The notes under the pieces were generated by a model. It was not told the origin of the DNA. It ran no database searches and saw only the letters and a program-made list of their open reading frames with translations. Positions 47,960 through 57,884 of a DNA stretch of 64,000 nt are shown piece by piece. The stretch covers positions 2,790,001-2,854,000 of the forward strand of contig NZ_CP115920.1 in NCBI RefSeq assembly GCF_040412085.2, read 5' to 3'. The stretch's first letter is position 1; every line of letters begins with the position of its first letter. The stretch comes from Vibrio sp. CB1-14. GTDB taxonomy: Bacteria > Pseudomonadota > Gammaproteobacteria > Enterobacterales > Vibrionaceae. The translations under genes were made by a program, and so were the position numbers.

Positions 47960-49216
47960 TCAACCTGGCATTTTCAACTGCATTTCTGGCAACGACGCTT
48001 TAATGACTCTGCGGCGTCTGACGAACCACCAAATCAAACCACCCACCACAACCAACACCACATTACCCACCGCGATCGCGATGATGGCGTTTTGACGCAC
48101 CTGTTGGCGATGTGCCAATACCTGTGCTTCTTGCTCCGCTTTTTTCCTTGCCTCACGGGCTGCCTGCTGCATTTGCTCCGCTTTCGCAAGATCAATAGTG
48201 CCCACTACACTAAAGGTACGATTTGGCAACTCAAACACTAGAGGTCGTCCGGAGGCCGATTCATTGGCATAGACGTTACCAGACCAGCTATAAGTACCGA
48301 TTTGATCGCTATCGTGAAACGACACTACCATGTCATTTTTATCTTTATCTGCTTGACTCTGAGCGACGCTTTGGCTGTCATCTGGCTGTTGCAGTTCAAT
48401 CGACGCGGCAAGCGAGCCGGTCTCCAAAGTCGCAGGTTCACCGCGGACCACTACCTGATGCGGACTCTCACCTTCCCCTTGAACAAAGCGTGTGACAAAT
48501 GGTGTTGGGTAGATAAAGACTTCTTGTTCAAGCGCGCGCAAGAACACACCGTTGCCAGTGGTAATTCGAACGTTATATTTTCCCGGCTCGACCGAGATAG
48601 GCAACTCTACGGTAAACACACCGTCACCGGAGCGCTCATCTAACCCCTCACCACTATCAAAGAACTCGCCAATGACAATAGGCACCGGCGCTATCTTTTC
48701 ACTCTGCTGGCTATTTTTCTGGGTCTGCTCTTCTAGATAACGGGTCATCACCACGCGAAGGTTAACCCTATCAAGAATGTTTTCTACAATTAGTGGCTCA
48801 TCGTCACTCATCAACCGAGCGGTGAACTTTAGCTTTTCGCCTTGATAAATACGTTGAGGGAGTGTCTCTGCTTTGAGGCTTAACTGAGAAATGATTTGAA
48901 TATTATTTTTCGGACTTACTTTGCCGATCGCCTGCCACGGCCCCGGCATAGGGCGCTCGATAGTAATCACATCAACCGTAGGCTCTTCTATCCAGCGAAC
49001 ATGAGACGGGTGACGCCAAGCATAGTATTTTTTACCATCGGGTCTAACGAGTGTGACAGGCTTAGAGCGCTCTTGCCGATAGACTAAGAAAGTAATCCTA
49101 TCGACGGTTTCATCGACCCGAAAGCGGTTTTCGAGAAAAGGCATTGAGGATTCACTCGCGACCGCACCCACTGTCAGCAACAACCACATGGCTATCGCTA
49201 GCATTATCCTCTGCAT
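47960..49216 (-). CDS. TIGR03503-family exported, membrane-anchored protein
   Basis: The 418-residue product has a signal peptide (to about VGAVAS, 21), a large extracytoplasmic beta-rich domain with a von Willebrand-like VxxGEFFDSGEGLDERSGDGVFT segment, then an Ala/Glu/Gln coiled coil (about 345-375), one membrane helix (about 378-398) and a basic cytosolic tail (RRRRVIK). It matches the layout of the TIGR03503 family, which I know from vibrios and relatives. Function is unknown. AGGAGAG precedes the ATG. It lies 9 bp downstream of dnaQ and may be read through from it. Confidence 0.78.
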   Translation of the reverse strand: MQRIMLAIAMWLLLTVGAVASESSMPFLENRFRVDETVDRITFLVYRQERSKPVTLVRPDGKKYYAWRHPSHVRWIEEPTVDVITIERPMPGPWQAIGKVSPKNNIQIISQLSLKAETLPQRIYQGEKLKFTARLMSDDEPLIVENILDRVNLRVVMTRYLEEQTQKNSQQSEKIAPVPIVIGEFFDSGEGLDERSGDGVFTVELPISVEPGKYNVRITTGNGVFLRALEQEVFIYPTPFVTRFVQGEGESPHQVVVRGEPATLETGSLAASIELQQPDDSQSVAQSQADKDKNDMVVSFHDSDQIGTYSWSGNVYANESASGRPLVFELPNRTFSVVGTIDLAKAEQMQQAAREARKKAEQEAQVLAHRQQVRQNAIIAIAVGNVVLVVVGGLIWWFVRRRRVIKASLPEMQLKMPG

Positions 49217-49225
49217 GACTCTCTC

Positions 49226-49972
49226 CTACTGACGCCAGAGACAACTGCCGCCTTTTTCAACGATATCTAAACGCGCACTGTGCGCATCCAATTCATCGGC
49301 AGAGGCCATCAAAACCTTTAATGATTTTCTTGAAGATGTGAGGCGCTTAATAGATTCGCCATCAGCATCACTGCCATCTGACCGCCCCGCATTAAACTGC
49401 ATTGACGTTTGACCACCGGTCATCGCCAGATAAACATCAGCCAAGATCTCCGCATCGAGCAATGCGCCGTGGAGAATACGTGCCGAGGTATCGATGGTGT
49501 AGTGTTTTGCCAAAGAATCGAGGTTTTTTCTCGCCGGCATATTGGCCATGCGCTTTGCCATGGCAAGGGTATCGGTGACCTTACAATATTGGTCGGTGGT
49601 GCCTATTGAGGCATCCAACATTCCGAACTCATTGTCCATAAAGCCCACGTCGAAGGGCGCGTTGTGCGCCACAAGCTCTGCGCCTTTTATGAAGTCTAAG
49701 AATTCTTCATGCACTTGCTTGTAAACCGGCTTGTCGAGTAGAAACTCATCGGTAATACCGTGAACGTCAATCGCATCAGGCTGGATTGGCATGTCAGGCT
49801 TAAGATAAACGTGAAAGTGACGACCAGTCAGTTTGCGATTGATGATCTCAACAGCACCAATTTCAATGATGCGGTGTCCCATATAGTGAGGACCACCCTC
49901 ACGATTCATACCCGTGGTTTCGGTATCGAGTACCACGATTCGGCGCTGTTCTGGATTGTGACTGGTATTCAT
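49226..49972 (-). CDS. dnaQ: DNA polymerase III epsilon subunit (proofreading exonuclease)
   Basis: DnaQ is the 3'-5' proofreading exonuclease of the replicase core. The 248-residue protein has the DEDDh motifs: DTETTG (D16, E18), HNAPFD near 103-108 and HGALLDAEIL near 166-175, and the C-terminal alpha-binding tail that is typically variable. It is divergent from rnhA 57 bp away, the classical dnaQ/rnhA arrangement, where overlapping promoters are known in E. coli. Confidence 0.97.
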   Translation of the reverse strand: MNTSHNPEQRRIVVLDTETTGMNREGGPHYMGHRIIEIGAVEIINRKLTGRHFHVYLKPDMPIQPDAIDVHGITDEFLLDKPVYKQVHEEFLDFIKGAELVAHNAPFDVGFMDNEFGMLDASIGTTDQYCKVTDTLAMAKRMANMPARKNLDSLAKHYTIDTSARILHGALLDAEILADVYLAMTGGQTSMQFNAGRSDGSDADGESIKRLTSSRKSLKVLMASADELDAHSARLDIVEKGGSCLWRQ

Positions 49973-50029
49973 GGCGTTTTGTATGTCAGACTATGTGGAT
50001 AAACGTTCAAGACTCTATAGTATCAAATC

Positions 50030-50494
50030 ATGACGAAGCAGGTTGAAATTTTCACAGACGGCTCTTGTTTAGGCAACCCGGGCCCTGGCGGTTACGGCAT
50101 TGTGCTGCGTTACAAGCAGAATGAAAAGACCCTAGCCAAAGGCTACACACTCACCACCAATAATCGTATGGAAATGCTGGCCACCATCGTCGCATTGCAA
50201 GCGCTTAAAGAGCCGTGCGAAGTGATCCTTACCACCGACAGCCAGTACGTGCGTCAAGGTATTACGCAATGGATCCATAACTGGAAAAAACGTGGCTGGA
50301 AAACCGCGGACAAGAAGCCAGTGAAAAACGCTGACCTTTGGAAAGCGCTCGATACCGAAACGGCGCGTCATACGGTTGATTGGCGCTGGGTTAAAGGTCA
50401 CGCAGGTCATCGTGAAAATGAGATGTGTGATGAGCTTGCCAGAGCGGCGGCGGAAAACCCAACCGAAGAAGATACCGGTTATCAGCCTAGCTAA
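50030..50494 (+). CDS. rnhA: Ribonuclease HI
   Basis: RNase HI cleaves RNA in RNA-DNA hybrids, removing R-loops and primers. The 154-residue product has the catalytic carboxylates D10 ([16 protein letters not shown]), E48 (NNRMEML), D70 (TTDSQYV) and the last Asp near 134, and the basic handle [20 protein letters not shown]. No strong ribosome site is visible before the ATG. Its stop codon overlaps that of the convergent yafS, so no separate terminator fits between them. Confidence 0.97.
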   Translation: MTKQVEIFTDGSCLGNPGPGGYGIVLRYKQNEKTLAKGYTLTTNNRMEMLATIVALQALKEPCEVILTTDSQYVRQGITQWIHNWKKRGWKTADKKPVKNADLWKALDTETARHTVDWRWVKGHAGHRENEMCDELARAAAENPTEEDTGYQPS

Positions 50495-51240
50495 CGTACG
50501 TCACCAGACTGCTGTTTATCTGCGGTTCGGTAACTGACGCTTGCGGGCGTCAGTTTCTTTTTCAAGCGCCAGTGCGGTTTGATCGGTTTTAGCGGATAGG
50601 TACGCTTTCTCGCGACGATAAAATATAAACTGCCCATTGGCGATGCCCAATCACCCATACTGCTCTCTAGCCAAGTCCACATCGTGCGATAACGTTTCAT
50701 TGGAAACAACGCATAGGTGTCGGCATACACGACTTGGTAATTAAGTACCCCAAGCCAATCTTTAATGCGACCCGGCGTGAACATGCGGCCACTCCAAGGA
50801 AAATTGTTTTTACGCCATGGCATCAAGCTTGCCAATCCCGTAAAGCTCATGGGATTGAACCCGGTCAAAATCAAATAGCCATCATCCATCATCACCCGAT
50901 CAACTTCGCGCAGTAAACGATGTGGATCTTCCGCATACTCAAGTTGGTGCGACATCACTATCGCATCAAAACTCTTTTCTAAAAATGGCAATTCGTAGCG
51001 GTCAGCGATAACATTGTGAAGAGGGTTTTTAACATCAAGATTAACTTGATGCTGAATATTGCAATTGCAGCTGGTTAACTCGCAGCTCAAACCACCTAAC
51101 TTAAGTAAGTGGTAACCAAATAACTTAGGGCACCACTCGTCAAGGCGCGTTTGAATCGACTCTGATACCCATTGCCCATTGGCGAGTTCATCCCAGGAAT
51201 GAGGATGGTCTACTTTTTTCTTGCTGCGAGCTGGTTTCAT
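50491..51240 (-). CDS. yafS: SAM-dependent methyltransferase-like protein YafS
   Basis: The 249-residue protein has a class I methyltransferase-like core ([57 protein letters not shown]), but the N-terminal GxGxG loop is not obvious. Substrate is unknown. ATG 51240 is preferred; the frame also extends to a TTG at 51279. The gene is convergent with rnhA and divergent from gloB (38 bp between starts), as in E. coli. The stop codon overlaps rnhA's stop (4-bp gene overlap). Confidence 0.88.
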   Translation of the reverse strand: MKPARSKKKVDHPHSWDELANGQWVSESIQTRLDEWCPKLFGYHLLKLGGLSCELTSCNCNIQHQVNLDVKNPLHNVIADRYELPFLEKSFDAIVMSHQLEYAEDPHRLLREVDRVMMDDGYLILTGFNPMSFTGLASLMPWRKNNFPWSGRMFTPGRIKDWLGVLNYQVVYADTYALFPMKRYRTMWTWLESSMGDWASPMGSLYFIVARKRTYPLKPIKPHWRLKKKLTPASVSYRTADKQQSGDVR

Positions 51241-51278
51241 ATTCGGGCAATCTCCCAAACCGAACTGGAGAAACAACA

Positions 51279-52037
51279 ATGTTACATATCAAAAGCATAC
51301 CTGCATTTAATGACAATTACATCTGGCTTATTCAAAATAACCAAAACTTGTGTGCCGTTGTCGATCCAGGCGACGCAGAGCCCGTAATTAACTACCTAGA
51401 GCAGCACGAGCTTGAGCTTGTAACTATTCTTGTGACCCACTATCATTGGGATCATACCGGCGGTATCGCCAAACTGATTGAGAAATATCCTTCTATCAGT
51501 GTCATTGGTCCTGAACACTCTGCTACTGAACACCTGACCCATAGGGTAGCCGAAGGTCACCGCATTAACCTTTTCCACGAAGAGTTTCTAGTATTGAACT
51601 TGCCTGGCCACACACTCGATCACATTGGTTATGTCGGTGATGGTAAGCTATTTTGTGGCGACGTTTTATTCTCAGCCGGTTGCGGGCGCATTTTTGAAGG
51701 CACGCCAGAGCAAATGTACAACTCACTGCAAAAGCTCACGCTTCTCCCGGAAGAAACCGAAGTGTACTGTACGCACGAATATACGCTGAGCAACCTCGCT
51801 TTTGCGCTAGCCGTTGAGCCGCATAATGAGTTCTTGCACCAATATCGCGATGACGCGAATCAGAAAAGAGCCAAAGGACTTCCGACTTTACCTACATCAA
51901 TTGCCGTGGAAAAACGCATCAACCCGTTCTTGCGTACCACGCAAACCGAAGTTGTGAACTCGGTAGCAAATCGTAGTGCGAATAATGATCCTTTAGCCAC
52001 TTTTACCGCATTACGTGAGTGGAAGAACGAATTTTAA
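51279..52037 (+). CDS. gloB: Hydroxyacylglutathione hydrolase (glyoxalase II)
   Basis: GloB hydrolyses S-lactoylglutathione to lactate and glutathione, finishing methylglyoxal detoxification. The 252-residue metallo-beta-lactamase-fold protein has the metal motif THYHWDH (H54, H56, D58, H59), the GHTLDH stretch, the bridging Asp in [14 protein letters not shown] and [11 protein letters not shown]. It fits the family in length. GGAG lies upstream of the ATG. mltD follows 76 bp downstream. Confidence 0.96.
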   Translation: MLHIKSIPAFNDNYIWLIQNNQNLCAVVDPGDAEPVINYLEQHELELVTILVTHYHWDHTGGIAKLIEKYPSISVIGPEHSATEHLTHRVAEGHRINLFHEEFLVLNLPGHTLDHIGYVGDGKLFCGDVLFSAGCGRIFEGTPEQMYNSLQKLTLLPEETEVYCTHEYTLSNLAFALAVEPHNEFLHQYRDDANQKRAKGLPTLPTSIAVEKRINPFLRTTQTEVVNSVANRSANNDPLATFTALREWKNEF

Positions 52038-52113
52038 CGTTTTGCTGCTTGTTTGGCCCAACGCCTATTAGTATTATGCTCAGCCGTTCAAGTAAGAGGT
52101 TGTAGCAAACACA

Positions 52114-53685
52114 ATGCATAAGAAATACAGTTGGGCATTTGCCCTGTTGCTGGCTGGTTGTCAAATGACTCAGCCAGATACAAGCAGCACCACAACAGAG
52201 CCAACCAACTCTCCTGCAGAAACAGCGACAACTAAAACAACAAAGCCCGTTTCCGTTAACACTCCTGAAGTAAAACCTGCATCGAAAGCACTCACGCCTC
52301 AACAACAAGAGGACGTTTGGAAGCGTATCGCGATGCAGTTGGAGATGGAGATCCCGGATAATGCGAAAGTCGATTACTATCGCAAATGGTACATCAAGCA
52401 CCCTAATCACTTAAAAACGGTCTCGCAGCGCGCTAAACCGTTTTTATATCTCATTACTGAAGAGATCGAAGCGCGTGATTTGCCGCTTGAACTGGCACTA
52501 CTTCCTATCGTAGAAAGCTCGTTTGATGCGTTTGCATACTCACACGGTAGTGCAGCGGGATTGTGGCAATTTGTTCCAGCCACTGGCAAAGCGTTCGGCC
52601 TAGATCAAACTTACTGGTTTGATGGTCGCCGCGACGTAACTCTGTCGACCAATGCTGCGCTCGATTACCTGACACAGCTTAACCGACGCTTTGACGGTAA
52701 CTGGAATCATGCGATAGCGGCCTACAACAGCGGCGGCGGCCGAGTCTCTAGCGCGATTCGAAAAAATCGCAATGCAGGTAAACCTATCGACTTCTTCTCG
52801 CTAGATCTACCGAAAGAGACCAGTGGCTACGTTCCGAAACTGTTGGCTTTGGCTGATATTCTCGCCAACGCAGAGAAATACGGTGTTGATATCCCTGCGA
52901 TTCCAAACCAACCCGCTCTTGAACTTGTCGAGCCAAATGAGCAGCTTGATCTAGCGATTGCGGCAAAGTATGCGGGTATCTCAGTGAAGGAGCTACAGAG
53001 CTACAACCCAGCATACAACCAATGGGCAACGGCACCAAATGGTCCACAAACCCTACTGCTGCCGGTCAATAGCGTTGAAAAGTTCCGCGTTGAGCTGGAG
53101 AAGAACCGTGGCAAAGGTATGCGTCTAGTACGCTACAAGGTGAAATCAGGTGATTCACTCAGTGTTATTGCTCAGCGCCACCAAACCACCACTAAAGTTG
53201 TTCGCAACGCGAATGGCCTAAGCAACAATAATATCCGCGCTGGTCAATACTTGTTGGTGCCGACGTCAACCAAAGACGATTCCACATACAGTTTGAGTGC
53301 GTCAAATCGCCTAGCCAAAACACAATCTACCTCACGCGGTAACTACAAAGTCACCCATAAGGTAGAAAGCGGTGATAGCTTGTGGTCGATTGCGAAAGCG
53401 AACAAGGTGTCACACCAGTCATTGGCAAAATGGAATGGTATGGGACCAAGAGACACATTGCGTGTTGGTCAAGAGTTAGTGATTTGGAAGAGTGCTAGCG
53501 ATGGCGCTATCATTCGCACCATCTTTTACTCGGTTCGCAGCGGCGACACCATTAGCGGTATTGCTCACAAATTTAAAGTACGCACCAATGATGTAGTGAA
53601 GTGGAACAGCCTTCAGAAAAATAAATACCTTAAACCAGGTCAGAAGTTAAAACTGTACGTTGACGTCACTAAAACCAGCGCCTAA
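52114..53685 (+). CDS. mltD: Membrane-bound lytic transglycosylase D
   Basis: MltD cleaves the glycan strands of peptidoglycan from the outer membrane. The 523-residue lipoprotein has the lipobox LLAGC with C16, a threonine-rich linker, an SLT goose-lysozyme-like domain (about 110-240) with the catalytic Glu in ALLPIVESSFDAFAYS and GLWQFVP, and three LysM repeats (about 345-390, 415-460 and 473-518, each with SGDS/SGDT and an NG or WN core) that bind peptidoglycan. Three repeats is more than the two I remember for E. coli. Two terminators follow. Confidence 0.95.
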   Translation: MHKKYSWAFALLLAGCQMTQPDTSSTTTEPTNSPAETATTKTTKPVSVNTPEVKPASKALTPQQQEDVWKRIAMQLEMEIPDNAKVDYYRKWYIKHPNHLKTVSQRAKPFLYLITEEIEARDLPLELALLPIVESSFDAFAYSHGSAAGLWQFVPATGKAFGLDQTYWFDGRRDVTLSTNAALDYLTQLNRRFDGNWNHAIAAYNSGGGRVSSAIRKNRNAGKPIDFFSLDLPKETSGYVPKLLALADILANAEKYGVDIPAIPNQPALELVEPNEQLDLAIAAKYAGISVKELQSYNPAYNQWATAPNGPQTLLLPVNSVEKFRVELEKNRGKGMRLVRYKVKSGDSLSVIAQRHQTTTKVVRNANGLSNNNIRAGQYLLVPTSTKDDSTYSLSASNRLAKTQSTSRGNYKVTHKVESGDSLWSIAKANKVSHQSLAKWNGMGPRDTLRVGQELVIWKSASDGAIIRTIFYSVRSGDTISGIAHKFKVRTNDVVKWNSLQKNKYLKPGQKLKLYVDVTKTSA

Positions 53686-53710
53686 CCGTTACTTCAGCGC
53701 TATAAATTGT

Positions 53711-53737
53711 AAAGCCAGTCTATTGACTGGCTTTTTT
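53711..53737 (+). terminator. Terminator of mltD
   Basis: aaagccagtc / gactggcttt around tatt, followed by a T-run. Confidence 0.88.
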
Positions 53738-53770
53738 ACACCTGTTGATCGTTCGAAAGGACTTAAACAA

Positions 53771-53801
53771 AAAAACGCCAAGCAGTTAGCTTGGCGTTTT
53801 T
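53771..53801 (-). terminator. Terminator of thiI
   Basis: aaaaacgccaagc / gcttggcgttttt, 13 bp with a 5-nt loop, with runs on both sides; it lies 36 bp after the thiI stop. Confidence 0.88.
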
Positions 53802-53836
53802 CTATTAAACTCGTCGAGTGAGCGAGGCGCGCCTCC

Positions 53837-55285
53837 CTATGGGCGGTACACTTTAACGTTGCTGAAGCCTTGTTCCTGCAAGTATAAGGCTTGCAAACGG
53901 CTCATTACACCACGGTCACAATACAACAGGTACGTTTTCGATTGGTCGAGGTCACCAAACTTAGTGCCTAGCTTGAAGAACGGCAGATGTTTCACTTCTA
54001 CGTTATCAAGCTCTAACGGGCTTGCTTCTTCCTCTTCTGCACTGCGAATGTCTAGTACAATTGCATCGTTTTCAACCGATTCCACTTGCTCAACCTCCGG
54101 CGCCTGCTCTTGGCTCTCTTTCTCGATATCACGGATATCGATCATACGAGCATCAAGCACCACTTGTTCAAGTACAGCGAAATCAAATTTCTCTTCTTCC
54201 GCTTCAAGCTTCGCTTTAACTGCTTTGACCGTTGGCTTACGAGAGATCACGCCACAGTATTCAGGCATGGTCTTAGCAAAATCTTCGGTACCGATTTCAC
54301 GGGCAAGATCGATGATGTCTTCTTTGTCCCAGTTGATAAGAGGACGAAGGATCAACGTATCTGTCACGCCATCGATATGGCGAAGGTTAGTCAGTGTTTG
54401 ACTCGATACCTGACCCAAAGCCTCACCAGTAACCAAAGCTTCAATGCCGTATTTCTCAGCAAGCATACCACCCGCGCGCATGAACATGCGCTTGAGGACA
54501 ACGCCCATTTGGCCGTCTTCAACTTTTTCAAGGATCTCAGCAACAACCGGCTCGAAGTCTACCGAGATGAACTTCACCTTCGCCGACGAGCCGTACTTGT
54601 TCCAAAGGAAGTGAGCTACTTGCTTTACGCCGATCTCGTGCGCAGGGCCGCCAAGGTTAAAGAAGCAGTAATGCGTTTTTGAACCACGCTTAATGTGCAG
54701 GTAACTAGACACGCCTGAGTCAAAACCACCCGAGATAAGGCTCAACACATCTTCTTGAGTTCCTAGCGGGAAGCCACCAAGACCTTTGTGACGTGCGATA
54801 ACCTGATTAAGCTTGTCGTTCGCCACTTCGATATTGACGGTCACATCAGGCTTCGACAGCTTCACACGAGCGCTTTCTACCGCTTGGTTAAGGCCACCAC
54901 CTACATAACGCTCAAGCTCAATCGAAGTAAAGTCATGCTTGCCACGACGCTTCGCACGTACCACGAAGGTTTTTCCCTCGATACGTTTGCCATTAAGATC
55001 AAGAACTTGCTCATAGATATCGTGCATATCAGTAAAGTCAGATTGCTGAACTTCAAGCACATGGTGGATACCAGGGGTCTGAGTCAGGATCTCCAATACT
55101 TCTCTATGATATTGGTCTGAACTTGCACTCACTTCAATGTGATCACGACGGTTAAACACCGCCACCGATTCCGTACGGCGCTGGATAATGATTCGCAGGT
55201 TGCACTCAAGGATCCTTGTAAAGCGCTTACGCACTGAATCGCTTTTTACAAAAATCTCTGGATGGGGCTTTACGATAAATCTCAT
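53837..55285 (-). CDS. thiI: tRNA 4-thiouridine/thiamine synthesis sulfurtransferase ThiI
   Basis: ThiI makes 4-thiouridine at tRNA position 8 and passes sulfur to the thiamine pathway. The 482-residue product equals E. coli ThiI in length and aligns throughout. It has a THUMP domain (about 60-165), the PP-loop [14 protein letters not shown] near 180-193, a cysteine in MPEYCGVIS near 344, and a C-terminal rhodanese domain with the catalytic cysteine near 456 ([11 protein letters not shown]). ATG 55285 is chosen over the longer frame by the family start ([10 protein letters not shown]). Confidence 0.97.
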   Translation of the reverse strand: MRFIVKPHPEIFVKSDSVRKRFTRILECNLRIIIQRRTESVAVFNRRDHIEVSASSDQYHREVLEILTQTPGIHHVLEVQQSDFTDMHDIYEQVLDLNGKRIEGKTFVVRAKRRGKHDFTSIELERYVGGGLNQAVESARVKLSKPDVTVNIEVANDKLNQVIARHKGLGGFPLGTQEDVLSLISGGFDSGVSSYLHIKRGSKTHYCFFNLGGPAHEIGVKQVAHFLWNKYGSSAKVKFISVDFEPVVAEILEKVEDGQMGVVLKRMFMRAGGMLAEKYGIEALVTGEALGQVSSQTLTNLRHIDGVTDTLILRPLINWDKEDIIDLAREIGTEDFAKTMPEYCGVISRKPTVKAVKAKLEAEEEKFDFAVLEQVVLDARMIDIRDIEKESQEQAPEVEQVESVENDAIVLDIRSAEEEEASPLELDNVEVKHLPFFKLGTKFGDLDQSKTYLLYCDRGVMSRLQALYLQEQGFSNVKVYRP

Positions 55286-55487
55286 AGTCTTTTCACATCT
55301 CGTTGCAATGCTGTCTGAGCGCGACAGTATGGGGAAACACATATCAACTGTAGTACAAATTCGCTCAACTCAGAGTGCAAACAATGAGACTTCACTGAGC
55401 GATTGTTCATTAGGGGCGCAAGTATACCCGCAACCTTTATAAGATGCGAGCAATCCACCCAATTCAAAAAAAGGGGGGTACTCAGCG

Positions 55488-55518
55488 ATAAAAAAACAGA
55501 AACGCCAGAGCAAAGCTC
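55488..55518 (-). terminator. Terminator of pomAB
   Basis: On the minus strand AAACGCTAGAGC / GCTCTGGCGTTT pair with one T-G wobble around TTT and are followed by CTG and seven Ts. The wobble works only in the minus-strand RNA, which fits pomB. Confidence 0.85.
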
Positions 55519-55553
55519 TAGCGTTTTTAGAAGTCATGGCAATCACTTAACCA

Positions 55554-56489
55554 TTAGTTGCCATCGGCCGATACCTCATCGGTATACACCGGCTCTCCTT
55601 GCATGATACTGATTTCAACTCTGCGATTTCGAGCCCGTTGTCGCTCGGTATCATTCGGTCCTAGCGGCTCTGTATCGGCGACGCCAATGACCCTAAGCCT
55701 TAGATGAGAGAAACCTTTCACCTTTTCCATCTCTTGCGCTACCGATACCGCGCGCTGTGAAGAGAGATCCCAGCTTGAGCGATAGAGCTCAGAATCGAGT
55801 GGCAGGTTATCTGTATGCCCGGAAACACGAACCTGACCTGGAATGTCTTTAACAAGATCGGCAACTTGCCTTACCAAGGGCCTAAACTTAGGCTGTAAGA
55901 ACGCAGAATCTTCAGGGAATGCGCCTTTTTCTTGAATACGAATAACAAGCTGCTGCCCTAGGTTTTCCACCTCGACGGCACCTTGGTTGATCTCTTGCTG
56001 CAGCGCCTGCTTGATCACTTGCTCCAACTCTTCAAGATCTTCGTTTTGCTGTTCACTATCTGAAGATGCAGTACCAATCTGATTCTTTTGAGTACGGTCG
56101 GCGGTTTGACCGCCGGTGATCTTGCCATCATCACGCTGATTGCCCCCCGCCCTATCCGAATCTCCCTCTTGAAACTCTAAAGTCTGCTGGGTGATATCAA
56201 TGGTTTGCTGCATGATCACATCAATTGGCGTCGGTTCAGGTCGGCCTGGTCTGAATTCTTGAGCAATAATACTGGTGCCCTTAGGAATGTCTTTCACCTC
56301 AAGGCGGTTTTGCACACCAAACGCAAACTTCATCGAACCTGCTATTTGTTTAAACTTCAGCACGTCCATTTCGGAAAACGACAGCAGCAGAACGAAAAAG
56401 CACATCAACAGCGACATGAGATCAGAGAAGGTCGCCATCCAAGCCGGAGCACCTGGAGGTGGACATTTACATTTGCCTTTCTGTTCCAT
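55554..56489 (-). CDS. pomB: Sodium-driven flagellar stator protein PomB
   Basis: PomB anchors the stator to peptidoglycan and carries the sodium-binding aspartate. The 311-residue protein has a CPPPGAPAWMATFSDLMSLLMCFFVLLLSF membrane helix with the key Asp at 23, a plug segment (about 41-60), a variable linker rich in Q/E/D, and an OmpA-like domain with VRVSGHTDNLPLD and RARNRRVEISIM. ATG 56489 is preferred to GTG 56492. pomA lies 33 bp upstream in the same operon. The GTG and ATG are adjacent, so the start matters by only one residue. Confidence 0.96.
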   Translation of the reverse strand: MEQKGKCKCPPPGAPAWMATFSDLMSLLMCFFVLLLSFSEMDVLKFKQIAGSMKFAFGVQNRLEVKDIPKGTSIIAQEFRPGRPEPTPIDVIMQQTIDITQQTLEFQEGDSDRAGGNQRDDGKITGGQTADRTQKNQIGTASSDSEQQNEDLEELEQVIKQALQQEINQGAVEVENLGQQLVIRIQEKGAFPEDSAFLQPKFRPLVRQVADLVKDIPGQVRVSGHTDNLPLDSELYRSSWDLSSQRAVSVAQEMEKVKGFSHLRLRVIGVADTEPLGPNDTERQRARNRRVEISIMQGEPVYTDEVSADGN

Positions 56490-56522
56490 CACTTAATCCC
56501 GTTACTAGTCACCACGGAAACG

Positions 56523-57287
56523 CTACTCGCCATCGAGATCGAACGCGCGCTTGTTTTCATTGATGTAATTTTTAAGGTAGCCATCGATAACGCGAGGGTT
56601 CTGGCCATCTTGAATTGCCAACACACCATCCATTATTAGACGACGATTAAGATTCTCTTGTTCCCTACGTAGAGTCAACTTATCGGCAATTGGAAAGAAC
56701 AACATGTTCGCAAGCATCGCACCATAAAGCGTGGTTAATAGTGCAATCGCCATCGCAGGACCAATGGACTTAGGGTCGTCCATATTCGATAGCATCGCAA
56801 CCAAACCAACCAAGGTACCAATCATGCCCATTGCGGGTGCAACATCTCCGTAAGCTCTAAACACTGCCGCACCTTTTTCGTGACGCTCGTCAGTAAGGGC
56901 GATGTCTTTTTGCATCGCATTGCGCACCACTTCTGCATCATGGCCATCGACGAGAAGATCAATGCCCTTTTGCATAAAGCTATTTTGAATGTCCATTTCC
57001 TCGAGCGCTAGAAAACCACCTTTACGCGCTGCGTCAGCCATTTCAACAATCTTAGCGATCAGATCCTCTGGTTCATCGGTTTTGAATATAAACGCTTTAC
57101 TGGCGATTTTGGCGGCACCAAAGAATTGCCCTAGCGTGAATTTCATCAAGACGACAAATGTCGATCCCCCGATAACGATAAATACCGACGTAGTATCATA
57201 GTAAGTCATGATGCTGCCACCGAGCACCATCGCAATAATTATCGAAGCGACCCCACCAATGAGGCCTATCAGCGTTGCTAAATCCAC
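56523..57287 (-). CDS. pomA: Sodium-driven flagellar stator protein PomA
   Basis: PomA with PomB forms the sodium-conducting stator of the polar flagellar motor. The 254-residue protein has four membrane helices, the cytoplasmic loop with charged residues that contact FliG (about residues 85-100), and conserved GDVAPAMGMIGTLVGLVAML. It starts at GTG 57287, with GGAG six bases upstream and the family start MDLATLIGLIGG. A sigma28-type promoter lies at 57369-57395. It is divergent from xseB. Confidence 0.96.
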   Translation of the reverse strand: MDLATLIGLIGGVASIIIAMVLGGSIMTYYDTTSVFIVIGGSTFVVLMKFTLGQFFGAAKIASKAFIFKTDEPEDLIAKIVEMADAARKGGFLALEEMDIQNSFMQKGIDLLVDGHDAEVVRNAMQKDIALTDERHEKGAAVFRAYGDVAPAMGMIGTLVGLVAMLSNMDDPKSIGPAMAIALLTTLYGAMLANMLFFPIADKLTLRREQENLNRRLIMDGVLAIQDGQNPRVIDGYLKNYINENKRAFDLDGE

Positions 57288-57621
57288 TCAACACTCCATA
57301 GAAAATTTGACATCTTAGCCACTCAGACGAACCGAAAAGCAGCCCGAGTCTATCTCGTTACTTTTAGGTTATCGACCAAGTGGCCATATCTTTAAGTGAT
57401 TTATGACCACAAAATCACAAAATTGCGTCGCCAACTGTCAGAACTCCTTCGCTTCCATTCGCTTTCTACAGAGAAGATAACGGCTTAGCTGGCAATATTG
57501 ACGTTTTTTTTAGCAATCAAAATCCGCACAGTGGTTGTTAACAGCATTTTTCGCACCATAAGTTTGACCATCGCTAGCCGCTCATGTAACGTTCGATCAT
57601 TTCATAAAAAATAAGTACGTT
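57288..57621. other. pomA / xseB divergent intergenic region
   Basis: This 334-bp gap holds the pomA sigma28-type promoter (57369-57395) and a plausible xseB promoter, TTGACC (57564-57569) and TAACGT (57587-57592), 17 bp apart. I find no small gene here. Confidence 0.6.
57369..57395 (-). promoter_or_regulatory. Sigma28-type promoter of pomAB
   Basis: On the minus strand TTAAAGAT, 11 nt, then GTCGATAA. The -10 is identical to that of flagellin 2 and the spacing is the same. Confidence 0.78.
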
Positions 57622-57864
57622 ATGGCGACTAAGAAACCTGAGAACATGTCGTTCGAAGCGACAGTAGACGAGCTCGATACACTCGTAGAACAACTGGAAA
57701 ACGGCGATCTGGCACTGGACGATGCGCTGAAGAAGTTCGAGCGTGGTATCGCCCTAGCGAGAGCTGGACAGCAAAAGCTGACCGAAGCGGAACAAAAAGT
57801 TAGCATCTTATTGGCTAAGGATGATGACGCCGATCTTCAAGACTTTACTCAGCCGTCAGAATAA
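57622..57864 (+). CDS. xseB: Exodeoxyribonuclease VII small subunit
   Basis: XseB forms the small subunits of exonuclease VII, which degrades single-stranded DNA with XseA. The 80-residue helical protein matches the family: MSFEATVDELDTLVEQLENGDLALDDALKKFERGIALAR, then LTEAEQKV. xseA is not in the window. It heads the xseB-ispA-dxs run, the same order as in E. coli, with 20 bp to the ispA ATG. Confidence 0.95.
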   Translation: MATKKPENMSFEATVDELDTLVEQLENGDLALDDALKKFERGIALARAGQQKLTEAEQKVSILLAKDDDADLQDFTQPSE

Positions 57865-57884
57865 TTTCAAAAGTGAGTATCCCC

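Noticed and set aside
54086..54682. A 198-codon plus-strand open frame opposite thiI
   Set aside because: It is fully antisense to a highly conserved gene, has no family resemblance and no ribosome site. The same applies to other long antisense frames, for example opposite recC (6858-7253) and opposite the VanY-like gene (27735-28139).
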